Shown here: positions 18,354-27,238 of the stretch, one piece after another
Layout: every line of letters begins with the position of its first letter
Position numbering within the stretch: position 1 is the stretch's first letter
Notes under the pieces: generated by a model
What the model saw: only the letters and a program-made list of their open reading frames with translations
What the model was told of the DNA's origin: nothing
Databases searched by the model: none
Assembly: GCA_002390845.1 (NCBI GenBank)
Contig: DGQT01000068.1
Coordinates: 1 to 64,000 of the forward strand
DNA length: 64,000 nt
Direction: 5' to 3'
Origin: Chitinophagaceae bacterium UBA4407
GTDB taxonomy: Bacteria; Bacteroidota; Bacteroidia; Chitinophagales; Chitinophagaceae
Position numbers and translations under genes: made by a program

Positions 18354-18743
18354 CTAATCGGTAATTTCAATCATGTTTTCTTCGGGGTCCAGTACAACGC
18401 TTTCGTAATAACCATCACCGGTAAACCTTGGCTCGCCAATTATTTTAAAACCATTGTCTCTTAATTGTTCTGTCAACTGGTTTACTGCTTCTGCCGAACC
18501 AACAGATACTGCAAAATGTATCAGCCCTTTATACTGTTGCATAATGTCGTTCGCACTATCAGGTATGTTGGGCATTTGCATCAATTCAAGCCTCGGTCCT
18601 TTTTCAAAACTGATAAAATAAGAAGAGAAATTTTTTACAGTATTTATGTATTTGGTGTTTGCTTTTCCATTGAAATAAGTGCAGTAAAAAGTTTTCATTT
18701 TTTCAAGATCGGTGCACCAGATGGCTAAGTGTTCTATATGCAT
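18354..18743 (-). CDS. VOC (glyoxalase/bleomycin-resistance fold) protein
   Basis: 129 residues in two beta-alpha-beta-beta-beta units: MHIEHLAIWCTDLEKMKTFY and KGLIHFAVSVGSAEAV. Metal ligands are suggested by H5, E53 (RLELM), H76 and E126 (NMIEIT). This matches the glyoxalase I-like layout, but the substrate cannot be told. The gene sits on the strand opposite to its neighbours and is bracketed by an L and an R arm of the dispersed element. Confidence 0.85.
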   Translation of the reverse strand: MHIEHLAIWCTDLEKMKTFYCTYFNGKANTKYINTVKNFSSYFISFEKGPRLELMQMPNIPDSANDIMQQYKGLIHFAVSVGSAEAVNQLTEQLRDNGFKIIGEPRFTGDGYYESVVLDPEENMIEITD

Positions 18744-18910
18744 ACAATAGTTTAATTAAGGCATGAATTTTAAACAATATAAAGATATTTCAATTCCCAA
18801 ATTGTAAGATGTTTTTCAATAATAATTGATGGTTTTAAGTATGCTGCGTTCCCTTTTCAAATGCAGCACAATCACTCATTAAACATAGGTACAAACAGGC
18901 ACATGAAGGA

Positions 18911-18992
18911 TTTTGAACCACAAAGTATCAAAGGCGCGAAGTGGCACTAAGGCTTTGTGATACTTTGCGCCTTGGTGCCTTTGTGGTTCTCC
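18911..18992. repeat. Long inverted repeat (hairpin) of GAACCACAAAG type
   Basis: GAACCACAAAG at 18915-18925 pairs with CTTTGTGGTTC at 18979-18989, and much of the interval is also self-complementary (AAGTATCAAAGGCGC against GATACTTTGCGCC). It lies upstream of the R half-arm at 19021 in the 398-base gap after the VOC gene start. It resembles the hairpins seen between L and R arms elsewhere. The rest of the gap (18744-18910) shows no recognisable feature. Confidence 0.8.
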
Positions 18993-19012
18993 CTTGCCCG
19001 ATAGAATTACCT

Positions 19013-19077
19013 TCAGTAAAAGAGTGCGACGCAACGAAAGCTTCATAGAATTTCCACTGCCGGGTTCATAAAATGTA
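19013..19077 (-). repeat. Dispersed element, R half-arm
   Basis: AGAGTGCGACGCAAC at 19021-19035, then GAAAGCTTCATAGAATTTC and outer CTGCCGGGTTCATAAAATG. Its nearest partner is the L arm at 18264, with the VOC gene between them. Confidence 0.85.
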
Positions 19078-19114
19078 TTTTAAAATTCAATAGGCTACTT
19101 GTGCGTAAGCTGGT

Positions 19115-19122
19115 TAACTTTG
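19115..19122 (+). promoter_or_regulatory. Candidate -7 promoter element for the VWA gene
   Basis: TAACTTTG fits the Bacteroidota -7 consensus TAnnTTTG and lies 20 bases before the start codon. No well-spaced -33 TTTG was found, so support is weak. Confidence 0.3.
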
Positions 19123-19141
19123 ATCAAATCAATTTAATCCT

Positions 19142-20920
19142 TTGAAGCCGGCATTCATCATCATATTCGCCTGCGCTCTTGCATTGCATGCGCATTCGCA
19201 GTATTATCTGCGGGGATCGGTGTACGACGAAAATGGCAAAGGTATTTACAACGTAAAAATATTGTTGAAGTCTAAAGGAACCATCCCTTTTTACACAGGT
19301 GCATCCGGTGCATTTGGTATTCCTGCTTCAGTTACAACGGATAGTATTACACTTCAGGCCGATGGCTATGAAATTTTGAAAACTCTTATAAAAGCAGGAT
19401 CGTACCAATCTTTTACAATGAAGTCCTCAGGCGGCACCAGTGTTGTTACAAAACATAAACTTTCATCGCTCATACAAAAGAACAGGGAAGATGTTTCTGC
19501 TGCTTACAATAACAGCGGTGAAACTTATACTACATTGATTGAGAATGATTTTACAACAGCAGATAAATTCCCTGAAACAGGTTTTGCATTGAACATTAAC
19601 CGTGCATCGTACAGTAATATCAGGCGCTTTATTAACATGGATATGAAAGTGCCGCCTGATGCCGTCCGCATTGAAGAGATGCTGAATTACTTTGATCTTA
19701 GCGACAGTGTAAAAAATAACACCAGCCATTTTATTTACAACACTCAACTTACCCAACCGCCCTGGAATCAAAGTAACCGGCTGCTTTTCATTAATTTTAA
19801 AGCACCTCTTATGAATGTTGACAGCACCCCGCCTGCCAACCTTGTTTTTTTAATTGATGTTTCCGGCTCTATGGATGAGGCCAACCGTCTGCCGCTGATA
19901 AAAGATGCATTTAAAATGCTGGTAAATAACCTGCGGGCGCAGGATACTGTTGCTATTGTTATTTACGGCGGTGTTGTTGGTACCTGGCTTGCGCCAACTT
20001 CGGGCATATATAAAGACAGTATTAAAACTGCAATTGAAAAACTGGAAGCAGGTGGCGAAACACCGGGCGAAGCCGCTATTAAAACTGCTTACGCGCTGGC
20101 CGAAAGAATGATAAACAAAAATGCAAACAACCGCATCATACTTGCTACTGATGGCGATTTTAACGTAGGCCAAACAACCGAAAAAGAATTGGAAGATATT
20201 GTACTGGCGCACCGCCAGTCGGGCATTACACTTACCTGCCTGGGTGTAGGTATGGGCAATTATAAAGACAGCAAACTGGAAGCGCTAGCTAAAAAAGGAA
20301 ATGGCAATTTTGCTTACCTCGACAATATTCACGAAGCTGAAAAAGTACTGGTAAAAGAATTTACAAAAACCATGTATGCGGTAGCCAGCAATGTATATGT
20401 AACCATCCGTTTTAACCCGGCTTATGTAAACAGTTACAGGCTTATTGGCTTCGATAATAAAAAAGATCTGCTGGGCGATACCACCAGCGAACTTGAAGGT
20501 GGCGAAACAGGAAACGGCCATTCATTTATGGCGGTGTTTGAAATTGAACCAACAACCGGTTTTATCAACAGTACAATAACCGGCGCAACCGATACAACTA
20601 TTGCGCAGTTTACGCTTCATTACCGTCTTACAGGAAGCAACACAGATCTAACACAAGCCTTTACTGCTGGTAACAATTACACTCCTTTAAATGCGGCAGA
20701 TAGCAGGCTTCGTTTCGCAACTTCTTTAATTATGTTTGGCGGTTTATTAAAGCAATCCGGTCTCTGGAAAAACTATAGTTGGGCCGATGTGATCAACCTG
20801 GCAAAAAGTTCATTAAATGCAAATGATTATGCAGAAACCGAATTTATATCGCTGGCGGAAAAGGCAAAGAAAATGTACGTACCCTCTAAAAAAAGAAAGA
20901 GAAAGAAGACAGGGGAATAA
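19142..20920 (+). CDS. YfbK-like von Willebrand factor A domain protein
   Basis: 592 residues from a TTG start. No ATG is available upstream, and the TTG gives KPAFIIIFACALALHAHS, a good signal peptide. Domains in order: carboxypeptidase-regulatory-like beta sandwich (about 20-92), the VWA_N segment (about 135-225; AFALNINRASYSNIRRF), the VWA domain (about 228-400) with MIDAS motif DVSGSMDEANR near residue 239 and downstream threonine/aspartate ATDGDFN, and the C-terminal DUF3520 domain (about 420-585). It ends in a lysine/arginine-rich tail. Proteins of this type bind a divalent metal and act outside the cytoplasm, but their partners are unknown. No operon partner is present. Confidence 0.87.
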   Translation: MKPAFIIIFACALALHAHSQYYLRGSVYDENGKGIYNVKILLKSKGTIPFYTGASGAFGIPASVTTDSITLQADGYEILKTLIKAGSYQSFTMKSSGGTSVVTKHKLSSLIQKNREDVSAAYNNSGETYTTLIENDFTTADKFPETGFALNINRASYSNIRRFINMDMKVPPDAVRIEEMLNYFDLSDSVKNNTSHFIYNTQLTQPPWNQSNRLLFINFKAPLMNVDSTPPANLVFLIDVSGSMDEANRLPLIKDAFKMLVNNLRAQDTVAIVIYGGVVGTWLAPTSGIYKDSIKTAIEKLEAGGETPGEAAIKTAYALAERMINKNANNRIILATDGDFNVGQTTEKELEDIVLAHRQSGITLTCLGVGMGNYKDSKLEALAKKGNGNFAYLDNIHEAEKVLVKEFTKTMYAVASNVYVTIRFNPAYVNSYRLIGFDNKKDLLGDTTSELEGGETGNGHSFMAVFEIEPTTGFINSTITGATDTTIAQFTLHYRLTGSNTDLTQAFTAGNNYTPLNAADSRLRFATSLIMFGGLLKQSGLWKNYSWADVINLAKSSLNANDYAETEFISLAEKAKKMYVPSKKRKRKKTGE

Positions 20921-20927
20921 ATTTTTT

Positions 20928-21010
20928 CTGAGCCCGGCAAAAGAATATGAATGATGCTTCCGTTGCGTCGCACACTTGTACGGTTGGATATTTTATTGAG
21001 CAAAACAGCC
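20928..21010 (+). repeat. Dispersed element, L half-arm
   Basis: TTTTTTCTGAGCCCGGC, then GAATATGAATGATGCTTC, core GTTGCGTCGCACACTTGTAC at 20962-20981, inner GGTTGGATATTTTATTGAGC. It begins just past the VWA gene stop. The next R arm (21638) lies beyond the sixA-like gene. Confidence 0.88.
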
Positions 21011-21112
21011 GGAAAAATTCATACTTTTCAATACGCGTTCTACAGATGACGAAAAAATAATTTCTCCATAGTAACTTCATACAAGCACATGATTAATACT
21101 AAATTTTAACTT

Positions 21113-21601
21113 ATGAAATCTTTACTCATTGTACGTCACGCAAAAAGCAGCTGGGATAACCCTTCGCAAAAAGATTTTGACCGTCCGCTGAACGAACGCG
21201 GCCACCGCGATGCACCGGAAATGGCCAAACGCTTACTGAATAATAAAATCGCAATAGATGCCTTTATATCAAGCCCGGCAAAAAGAGCGTTTACAACCTG
21301 CAAATATTTTGCTGAAGCGTATGGTGTAAAAGAAAAAAAGATCATTGTAATTCCCAGGTTATACGAAGCTTCGGTAATGGATTTTTACAATGCAGTTGCC
21401 GGTGCAGATGACAGCTTTGAATGCATTGCACTTTTTTCGCATAACCCCGGTGTAACGGCCTTTGCCAACCTGCTTACTGCCACTCAAATCGACAATATGC
21501 CAACCTGTGGCGTGTTTGCCGTAAAAGCTGAAACCAATAAATGGAAAGACTTTGAAGCATCTGAAAAAACATTCTGGTTCTTCGATTACCCAAAACACTG
21601 A
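21113..21601 (+). CDS. sixA: SixA-type phosphohistidine phosphatase
   Basis: 162 residues, single histidine-phosphatase domain. The catalytic RHA motif is RHAKSSW (R8, H9), and the second conserved part RPLNERGHRDAPEMAKRL matches SixA and its relatives. A further histidine is in FSHNPGV (about H109). SixA removes phosphate from histidine in phosphotransfer proteins; small relatives can act on other phosphomonoesters. The gene stands alone, bracketed by an L and an R arm. Confidence 0.88.
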   Translation: MKSLLIVRHAKSSWDNPSQKDFDRPLNERGHRDAPEMAKRLLNNKIAIDAFISSPAKRAFTTCKYFAEAYGVKEKKIIVIPRLYEASVMDFYNAVAGADDSFECIALFSHNPGVTAFANLLTATQIDNMPTCGVFAVKAETNKWKDFEASEKTFWFFDYPKH

Positions 21602-21631
21602 ACGCACTGCAGCCTGCAGCCGGATAATGAA

Positions 21632-21690
21632 CTGAACGTACAAGTGTGCGACGCAAGGAACGCTAAATTGAAATTGATTGCCCGGCCAAT
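21632..21690 (-). repeat. Dispersed element, R half-arm
   Basis: Core GTACAAGTGTGCGACGCAAG at 21638-21657, outer part ending ATTGCCCGGCCAATATG. Just upstream, GCAGCCTGCAGCCGGATAAT partly matches the inner consensus. It is the likely partner of the L arm at 20962. Confidence 0.85.
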
Positions 21691-21748
21691 ATGTATTTGT
21701 ATTCATCTGCACATTTGCATATCCGCCCATCTGCATATTTACACATTA
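21690..21748. repeat. Imperfect tandem repeat in the pheS leader
   Basis: Repeats of the kind CATCTGCACATTTGCATAT occur two to three times in tandem, with decay, directly before pheS. They may be simple low-complexity DNA or a further small repeat family; the pheS promoter must lie in or near them. Confidence 0.5.
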
Positions 21749-21764
21749 GCCTTATCTTCGCCAC

Positions 21765-22796
21765 ATGGAAGCATTGTTGCAACAGATCGAAAACCACAAA
21801 CAGGAAATTGCCGGTTATGAGGCAGGCACGGCAGAAGCTGCAGAAAATTTTCGCATAAAATATCTTGGCACTAAGGGTTTGGTAAAAGCCATTATGGGCG
21901 AAATGAAGAACGTGCCAAACGATCAGAAAAAACAGTTCGGCCAGGTGCTGAACGAGTTTAAACAATTTACCGAAGCCAGATACGAATTGCTGAAAGAACA
22001 AACTTCAGGCAATGGTCAGCAAGTTGCAAATGATGTTGACTGGAGTTTGCCCGGAGACCCGTTTGCTGTGGGCACAAGGCACCCGATAACATTGGTGCGA
22101 AATAAGATTGTTTCTATTTTTCAGCGTCTTGGTTTTGCAATTGCAGAAGGGCCTGAGATAGAAGATGACTGGCATAATTTCGGCGCAATGAATCTGCCAT
22201 TAGATCACCCTGCACGGGATATGCAGGATACATTTTATATCAATCAAAACCCAGACTGGCTGTTGCGCACCCATACAAGCAGTGCGCAAGCCAGGGTAAT
22301 GGAAAAACAAAAACCTCCGATCCGTGTAATTTGTCCGGGCCGTGTGTACCGCAACGAAACCATTAGCGCAAGAGCCCATTGTTTTTTTCACCAGGTTGAA
22401 GGTTTGTGTATTGATGAACATGTAAGTTTTGCCGATCTAAAACAAACGCTGTATTACTTTGTGCAGGAGATGTTTGGTAAAGAGGTAAAAATCCGTTTTC
22501 GCCCTTCGTACTTCCCTTTTACAGAGCCAAGTGCCGAGATGGATATTAGCTGCCTTATTTGTGGTGGTAGTGGCTGCACGGTTTGTAAACATACGGGTTG
22601 GGTAGAGATCCTGGGCAGCGGCATGGTGCATCCTAAAGTGCTGGAGAATTTTAATATCGATGCCAATAAATATACCGGCTTTGCATTTGGCATGGGCATA
22701 GAACGTGTGTGCCAGTTAAAATACAGGGTAAACGACCTTCGCTTATATTCCCAAAACGATATCCGATTTTTGAAACAGTTTACGGGTGCGTTATAA
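21765..22796 (+). CDS. pheS: Phenylalanine--tRNA ligase alpha subunit
   Basis: 343 residues, full length for PheS. The N-terminal coiled coil (1-85) binds tRNA. The class II catalytic core follows with motif 2 around RVYRNETISARAHCFFHQVE (about 188-207) and motif 3 in FAFGMGIERVCQLKYRVNDL (about 308-327). A cysteine-rich insert CLICGGSGCTVCKHTGW (about 265) is the form commonly seen in Bacteroidota. The enzyme charges tRNA-Phe as an alpha2-beta2 complex; pheT is not in this window. Confidence 0.97.
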   Translation: MEALLQQIENHKQEIAGYEAGTAEAAENFRIKYLGTKGLVKAIMGEMKNVPNDQKKQFGQVLNEFKQFTEARYELLKEQTSGNGQQVANDVDWSLPGDPFAVGTRHPITLVRNKIVSIFQRLGFAIAEGPEIEDDWHNFGAMNLPLDHPARDMQDTFYINQNPDWLLRTHTSSAQARVMEKQKPPIRVICPGRVYRNETISARAHCFFHQVEGLCIDEHVSFADLKQTLYYFVQEMFGKEVKIRFRPSYFPFTEPSAEMDISCLICGGSGCTVCKHTGWVEILGSGMVHPKVLENFNIDANKYTGFAFGMGIERVCQLKYRVNDLRLYSQNDIRFLKQFTGAL

Positions 22797-22811
22797 AAAT
22801 TTAAAAAACAT

Positions 22812-23000
22812 TTTGAGCCGGGCGGTAGTAATACTATGAGGCTTCTCTTGCCACGCTCGTTTTACAGTTCCGAACTATACTGAGCGGAGCCGAACCATTA
22901 TGACAACATTTAAGCAGCCAGCCCTGAATTTATTTCAGGGTGGCATCCCGAAGAATTTCGCAACGAATTCATTCCGTCATCACACTCCTGTGCTTTGTTA
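22812..23000 (+). repeat. Dispersed element, L arm interrupted by a second repeat
   Basis: TTTTGAGCCGGGC and ATGAGGCTTCTCTTGC (to 22851) are a normal L arm up to the middle of the core. Then CACGCTCGTTTTACAGTTCC begins an insert of about 125 bases that includes a GCCCTGAATTTATTTCAGGG hairpin and TGGCATCCCGAA. CGTCATCACACTCCTGTGC (about 22975-22993) could be the decayed second half of the core. The rest of this 400-base gap (23001-23196) is AT-rich leader DNA for the next gene with no clear site. Confidence 0.6.
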
Positions 23001-23196
23001 TTTCTCACCAAGTAAAAAGGTCTGCTTGCCAAGAATAACAACGCTTTTACCTAATTAATAAAAAACAGTGCAAATTGTACATTAATTTGACTACGATAAG
23101 GATATTTACGCTTTTTACTGTTTGTAAAATGCAGTATATTTATTTCCTTTTCAGAATATATTTTTAATATTTTTTATAACCAAAAAACCTGTAACC

Positions 23197-25953
23197 ATGA
23201 GACAGAAATTTTTACTTTTTGCAATGCTCGCATTCAGCCTTGCATGGAACATTGCCAAAGCAACCGAAAGCGAACCCAACAACACAAAAGCAACTGCAAA
23301 CACACTGGCATTAAATGGCAGCAATACCGGTGATATTACCGCAGCCGATGAAGACTGGTGGAGTGTAACCACCACCGGCGATGGCAAACTGGACGCTACC
23401 ATTGCCATTTCAAATGGCCTTAACATGTGGTGCCAGATTTACGACAACGACGGAACTACACTTCTGAAGCAAGGTTACACAAGCGGTACCACTACCGTTT
23501 CGTATGATGGATTGGCAGCCGGCACTTATTATCTTAGGGTATATGCATATTATTCCGGGCAATTACCAGCTTATACTATTTCTAATGTGCTTACGTTACC
23601 CGCACAGGCAAATGATGTAGAGCCCAATGGCAGCAGGGCCCTTGCAAAAACCCTGCCTTTAAACAATTCAAGAACCGGGCATATTAATTACTATTATAAC
23701 AATGTAAAAGATACTTTTGACTGGTATAAGGTTACTACCAATGCTGATGGCCGCCTGCGGCTTACAATGACATCAGCCAATGGCAAAAATGTTTGGGCTT
23801 ATTTGTATGATAATGATGGAACAACACAGCTTGCTGCCAGTTACACTTCAGGCTCTGCTGTTGTAGTAAATAAAGATGGCCTTGCTGCAGGCACTTATTA
23901 CATCAGGGTAAACACCTATTATACCGCTGACTGGGCACCCTACACACTTGCAGACAGCCTATTTTCACCCACCGAACCAAATGACCCCGAGCCAGACAGT
24001 ACCAGGGCTCTTGCATTAACCCTGCCTTTGAACGGTAGCGCAACAGGGCACATAAACTATTACTATAATATTCATAAGGACAGTGCAGACTGGTATAAAG
24101 TAACTACCAATGCAGATGGCCGCCTGAGACTTACTATGACTTCAGGTAATGGCAAGAATGTATGGGCTTATTTGTATGATAATGATGGAACAACACAGCT
24201 TGCCCAGGGGTATACTGCCGGTTCTGCCGTTGTAGTAAATAAAGATGGCCTTGCCGCGGGTACTTATTACATTCGGGTAAACACTTATTATACCGGCGAC
24301 TGGGCACCTTATACACTTGCGGATAGTTTATTTGTTCCAACACAGGCAAATGATACAGAACCCAACGACACAAAGGCTCAGGCACTTACGCTACCTGTAA
24401 ACAGCAGTACTACAGGGCATACCAACTATTACTATAATTTGCTTAAAGATGGTCAGGACTGGTATAAATTAACCACCACCTCAGACGGTAATATCAACAT
24501 CAACATAGCCTCTAATAACGGGCAATATGTATGGGCTTACCTTTACGATAACGACGGTATCACATTATTGGGCTCAGGATACAGCGCCACATCCACAAAT
24601 TATAATGTTGATGGACTGGCAGCGGGTACCTATTATATCAGGATAAATACCTACTATACCAGTGAATTTGCACCTTATACATTAAGCAACACATTTACCC
24701 CATACTCAAATACAAATGATCCAGAACCTAATGGTTCAGCCTACCAGGCAAAAACTTTGCCTGCCAATACCGCATCAACAGGCCATGTAAACTTCTATTA
24801 TAATTTGGTAAAAGATGGTGCAGACTGGTATAAGATTAATTATACAGGTTCCGGTGCGCTTACATTAAACATGACACAGGAAGCCCATAAGAGCAATGGT
24901 AACCTTAATAATTTCTGGGTTTATGTATATAAAGACACCACTGCAGGAACAATTGCCCAGCAATACAGCCCTGCTGCATCCTGGTCAATGAACCTATCTT
25001 CTTTAACACAGGGCTATTACTGGGTAAAAATAAATACCTATTACTCAAGCGAATATGCATCCTATTCCATTACCCCCACCTTCACCCAGGATAACATCGC
25101 AACCATCAGCTACAACAATCCCGGCACCATAGCCGCCCCCAATTGCGATTCTACCAATACCGCCGCATTTAAATGCGCAGGCAGCAATGCACCTTATACC
25201 GTGCAACTGTTCAGGTTCGGTGTACCTTATGGCAGCCCAAGAATTGTAAACAATACCAATGTGTTCTCGTTTACAGGCCTGCCCAATGGCTCTTACCTGG
25301 CAAGGGTATTTGGCGATGGCGCAACCGGAACCGCTTTCGGTTCAGCTCCGTCAAGAGCACTGGAACCCGTACCGGGCAATGCTGCAACAGGGGTAATTAC
25401 CGCAACCAGTGCAAAAGTAACCTTCGATAATTTTACCTGTGTAGATGGCTACCGGTTACAACACCGCAAAGTTGGCGATACCGCCTGGATCTACGATACC
25501 GTACTAAAAAGCCCCAATACACTGCGCAACTTAACACCATCCACCCAATACGAATGGCAGGTGGTTTCGGGCGACACATTGGGCACCTACACAGCCATAA
25601 GCGAATTATCAACACTGCAAACATTTACAACACTTTCAGCCTTTGCCTCAACCACAGGCGATAACAGTAATGTAACAGCAGCAAACACCGGTGCCAAAGG
25701 GTTAATTACCTACCCCAATCCAACATCGGTTCAGTTTAAAATACAATACAACAGCAACACCAATGCTAAACTATCGGCAACACTAAAAGATATCAATGGC
25801 AGAACGGTATGGAGTAAATTAAATGTTGCAGCAACCGCCATCAACGGCACCACCGTAGATGTAAGCAAACTGCAACCCGGAATATATATACTGCAGGTAG
25901 CAGGCACAAATAACAGCATGGCAGAAACACGCAAAATCGTTGTTTCCCGGTAG
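23197..25953 (+). CDS. Secreted protein with five PPC repeats, Fn3-like domain and T9SS tail
   Basis: 918 residues. Signal peptide (1-22, ending AKA). Five bacterial pre-peptidase C-terminal (PPC) domains follow (about 23-630), each with ExNDT/ExNGS-like calcium-site residues at the start, a DWYKV strand and a DGLAAGTYYIRV ending. Then come a beta domain (about 640-725), a fibronectin type III-like domain (about 730-810; YRLQHRKVGDTAWIYD) and the T9SS sorting domain (about 835-918; TYPNPTSVQFKIQY). No catalytic domain is present, which is unusual because PPC domains normally accompany secreted peptidases. A binding or structural surface role is inferred. Confidence 0.87.
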   Translation: MRQKFLLFAMLAFSLAWNIAKATESEPNNTKATANTLALNGSNTGDITAADEDWWSVTTTGDGKLDATIAISNGLNMWCQIYDNDGTTLLKQGYTSGTTTVSYDGLAAGTYYLRVYAYYSGQLPAYTISNVLTLPAQANDVEPNGSRALAKTLPLNNSRTGHINYYYNNVKDTFDWYKVTTNADGRLRLTMTSANGKNVWAYLYDNDGTTQLAASYTSGSAVVVNKDGLAAGTYYIRVNTYYTADWAPYTLADSLFSPTEPNDPEPDSTRALALTLPLNGSATGHINYYYNIHKDSADWYKVTTNADGRLRLTMTSGNGKNVWAYLYDNDGTTQLAQGYTAGSAVVVNKDGLAAGTYYIRVNTYYTGDWAPYTLADSLFVPTQANDTEPNDTKAQALTLPVNSSTTGHTNYYYNLLKDGQDWYKLTTTSDGNININIASNNGQYVWAYLYDNDGITLLGSGYSATSTNYNVDGLAAGTYYIRINTYYTSEFAPYTLSNTFTPYSNTNDPEPNGSAYQAKTLPANTASTGHVNFYYNLVKDGADWYKINYTGSGALTLNMTQEAHKSNGNLNNFWVYVYKDTTAGTIAQQYSPAASWSMNLSSLTQGYYWVKINTYYSSEYASYSITPTFTQDNIATISYNNPGTIAAPNCDSTNTAAFKCAGSNAPYTVQLFRFGVPYGSPRIVNNTNVFSFTGLPNGSYLARVFGDGATGTAFGSAPSRALEPVPGNAATGVITATSAKVTFDNFTCVDGYRLQHRKVGDTAWIYDTVLKSPNTLRNLTPSTQYEWQVVSGDTLGTYTAISELSTLQTFTTLSAFASTTGDNSNVTAANTGAKGLITYPNPTSVQFKIQYNSNTNAKLSATLKDINGRTVWSKLNVAATAINGTTVDVSKLQPGIYILQVAGTNNSMAETRKIVVSR
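23260..25080 (+). repeat. Tandem PPC-domain repeat inside the CDS
   Basis: The sequence for the DWYK strand recurs at about 23355, 23721, 24090, 24459 and 24825, so the unit is 366 or 369 bases (122-123 residues). Units 2 and 3 are nearly identical even at silent positions, indicating recent duplication or gene conversion. Confidence 0.85.
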
Positions 25954-25977
25954 TGGTTACAGGTACACAACACACGG

Positions 25978-26004
25978 CCCCTCACGAAAGTGAGGGGTTT
26001 TTTT
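25978..26004 (+). terminator. Intrinsic terminator of the PPC-repeat gene
   Basis: CCCCTCAC (25978-25985), a GAAA tetraloop, GTGAGGGG (25990-25997) and seven T residues. It is 24 bases past the stop codon. A textbook intrinsic terminator. Confidence 0.92.
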
Positions 26005-26031
26005 ATGCACCCAAAAAGAAGCATTTTTATG

Positions 26032-26306
26032 CACCCGGCAGTTGAACATTTATGAAGCTGCAGTTGCGTCGCACACTTGAGCGTTCAGAAGAAGAGGCAA
26101 CAAGGCAACAGGCAACAAGGCAATAAGTATTTCATCTTTCACTGTTCATTGTTCACTGCTCATTGTTCACTGTTCATTGTTCACTGTTCAATTATATTCG
26201 TCAGCACAATACATGCCTTCGCTTCTATCTTCGCGTTGCTCAATAAAGCTATGGCAGCCGAAGTGTGCGACGCAACTAAAGATCCCCTCAGAACTAATGC
26301 CGGGTT
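26032..26306. repeat. Dispersed element, paired arms around tandem repeats
   Basis: L core GTTGCGTCGCACACTTGAGC at 26063-26082, with outer CACCCGGCAGTTGAACATTTATG. R core GTGTGCGACGCAAC at 26263-26276, with outer AATGCCGGGTTCAAAAAAATTC. Together with the terminator it accounts for the 447-base gap between converging genes. Confidence 0.85.
26096..26193. repeat. Simple tandem repeats inside the element
   Basis: GGCAACAAGGCAACAGGCAA is followed, after a short gap, by a tract of TTCACTGTTCATTG units (26138-26190; TGTTCA recurs many times). These lie between the L and R arms and may vary in length between strains. Confidence 0.8.
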
Positions 26307-26400
26307 CAAAAAAATTCTCTTCACAATGCTTCGCTTGCACATAAAAAAACTCCGATGCCTATATTCACCGGAGTTAACACTACTAGTACACATGAGAAAG

Positions 26401-27039
26401 CTAATCGATATTGGGTTGTGGTGTATAGCGCAAATAAGGCTTTACCACTTTTACGCCCTTTGGAAACTTTTTTATGGCATCTTCTGTACTTACGGCCGGC
26501 ACTACAATGCAGTCTTCACCTGCTTTCCAGTCGGCGGGTGTTGCAACACTGTAGTTTGATGTTAACTGCAACGAATCTACCACACGCAATACCTCGGTAA
26601 AATTTCTTCCGGTAGATGCGGGATAGGTAATCATTAATTTAACTGCTTTATCGGGGCCAATTACAAACAGCGAACGTACTGTAGCGGTTAAAGATGCATT
26701 GGGATGAATCATATCGTATAATGTTGCAACGGTTCTGTCTTCGTCTGCAATTAATGGAAACCCAACGGTTACATGCTGTGTTTCGTTGATATCTTTTACC
26801 CAGCTGTTGTGTTTATCGAGCGGGTCAATACTTACTGCCAAAACCTTCACATTACGCTTTGCAAACTCTTCCTGCAGCAAAGCAGTTTTGCCAAGTTCGG
26901 TTGTACAAACAGGCGTAAAATCGGCAGGGTGCGAAAACAAAATGCCCCAGCCATCACCCAGATATTCGTAAAAATCTATATCTCCAATTGTGGTGCTTGC
27001 CTGAAAATTTGGCGCTTTATCGCCTAAACGTAAACTCAT
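26401..27039 (-). CDS. 1-Cys peroxiredoxin (Prx6 family)
   Basis: The start is placed at 27039 (MSLRLGDKAPNF), giving 212 residues; the longer frame to 27087 adds nothing typical. The peroxidatic cysteine is C45 in HPADFTPVCTTELG, with P38 and T42 of the PxxxTxxC motif. The long C-terminal extension (about 160-212) is typical of the Prx6 subfamily. Such enzymes reduce hydrogen peroxide and organic peroxides in the cytoplasm. Single gene with a candidate promoter at 27061-27068. Confidence 0.93.
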   Translation of the reverse strand: MSLRLGDKAPNFQASTTIGDIDFYEYLGDGWGILFSHPADFTPVCTTELGKTALLQEEFAKRNVKVLAVSIDPLDKHNSWVKDINETQHVTVGFPLIADEDRTVATLYDMIHPNASLTATVRSLFVIGPDKAVKLMITYPASTGRNFTEVLRVVDSLQLTSNYSVATPADWKAGEDCIVVPAVSTEDAIKKFPKGVKVVKPYLRYTPQPNID

Positions 27040-27060
27040 AATAGATGTTTTTTTGGAAGA

Positions 27061-27068
27061 CAAATATA
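27061..27068 (-). promoter_or_regulatory. Candidate -7 promoter element for the peroxiredoxin gene
   Basis: On the minus strand the sequence is TATATTTG, an exact TAnnTTTG, 21 bases before the chosen start. Two TTG-containing stretches lie upstream, at shorter than ideal spacing. It supports the start at 27039 rather than 27087. Confidence 0.45.
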
Positions 27069-27102
27069 TCAATTCCCTACAAAACAAGTGGACTAATTTT
27101 TT

Positions 27103-27175
27103 TGACCCGGACTGAAGATTATTTTATGATCGTTCCTTGCGTCGCACACTTGTGCTTTGGGAATTGAACGGAGCT
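27103..27175 (+). repeat. Dispersed element, L half-arm
   Basis: AATTTTTTTGACCCGGAC, then TTTATGATCGTTCC, core TTGCGTCGCACACTTGTGC at 27137-27155, then GGGAATTGAACGGAGC. No R arm follows before dinB or anywhere before the next L arm at 31267. Confidence 0.82.
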
Positions 27176-27238
27176 TTCAACAGCCTGAAATTCAGCCTTA
27201 CTTTATTCATTTTACATTTTTAATTATTCATTCTTAAT

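Noticed and set aside
22200..22699. Minus-strand frames within pheS
   Set aside because: They are antisense to a conserved housekeeping gene.
26077..26559. 160-residue plus-strand open frame
   Set aside because: It is built from the tandem TTCACTG repeat, an element arm and antisense sequence of the peroxiredoxin gene.
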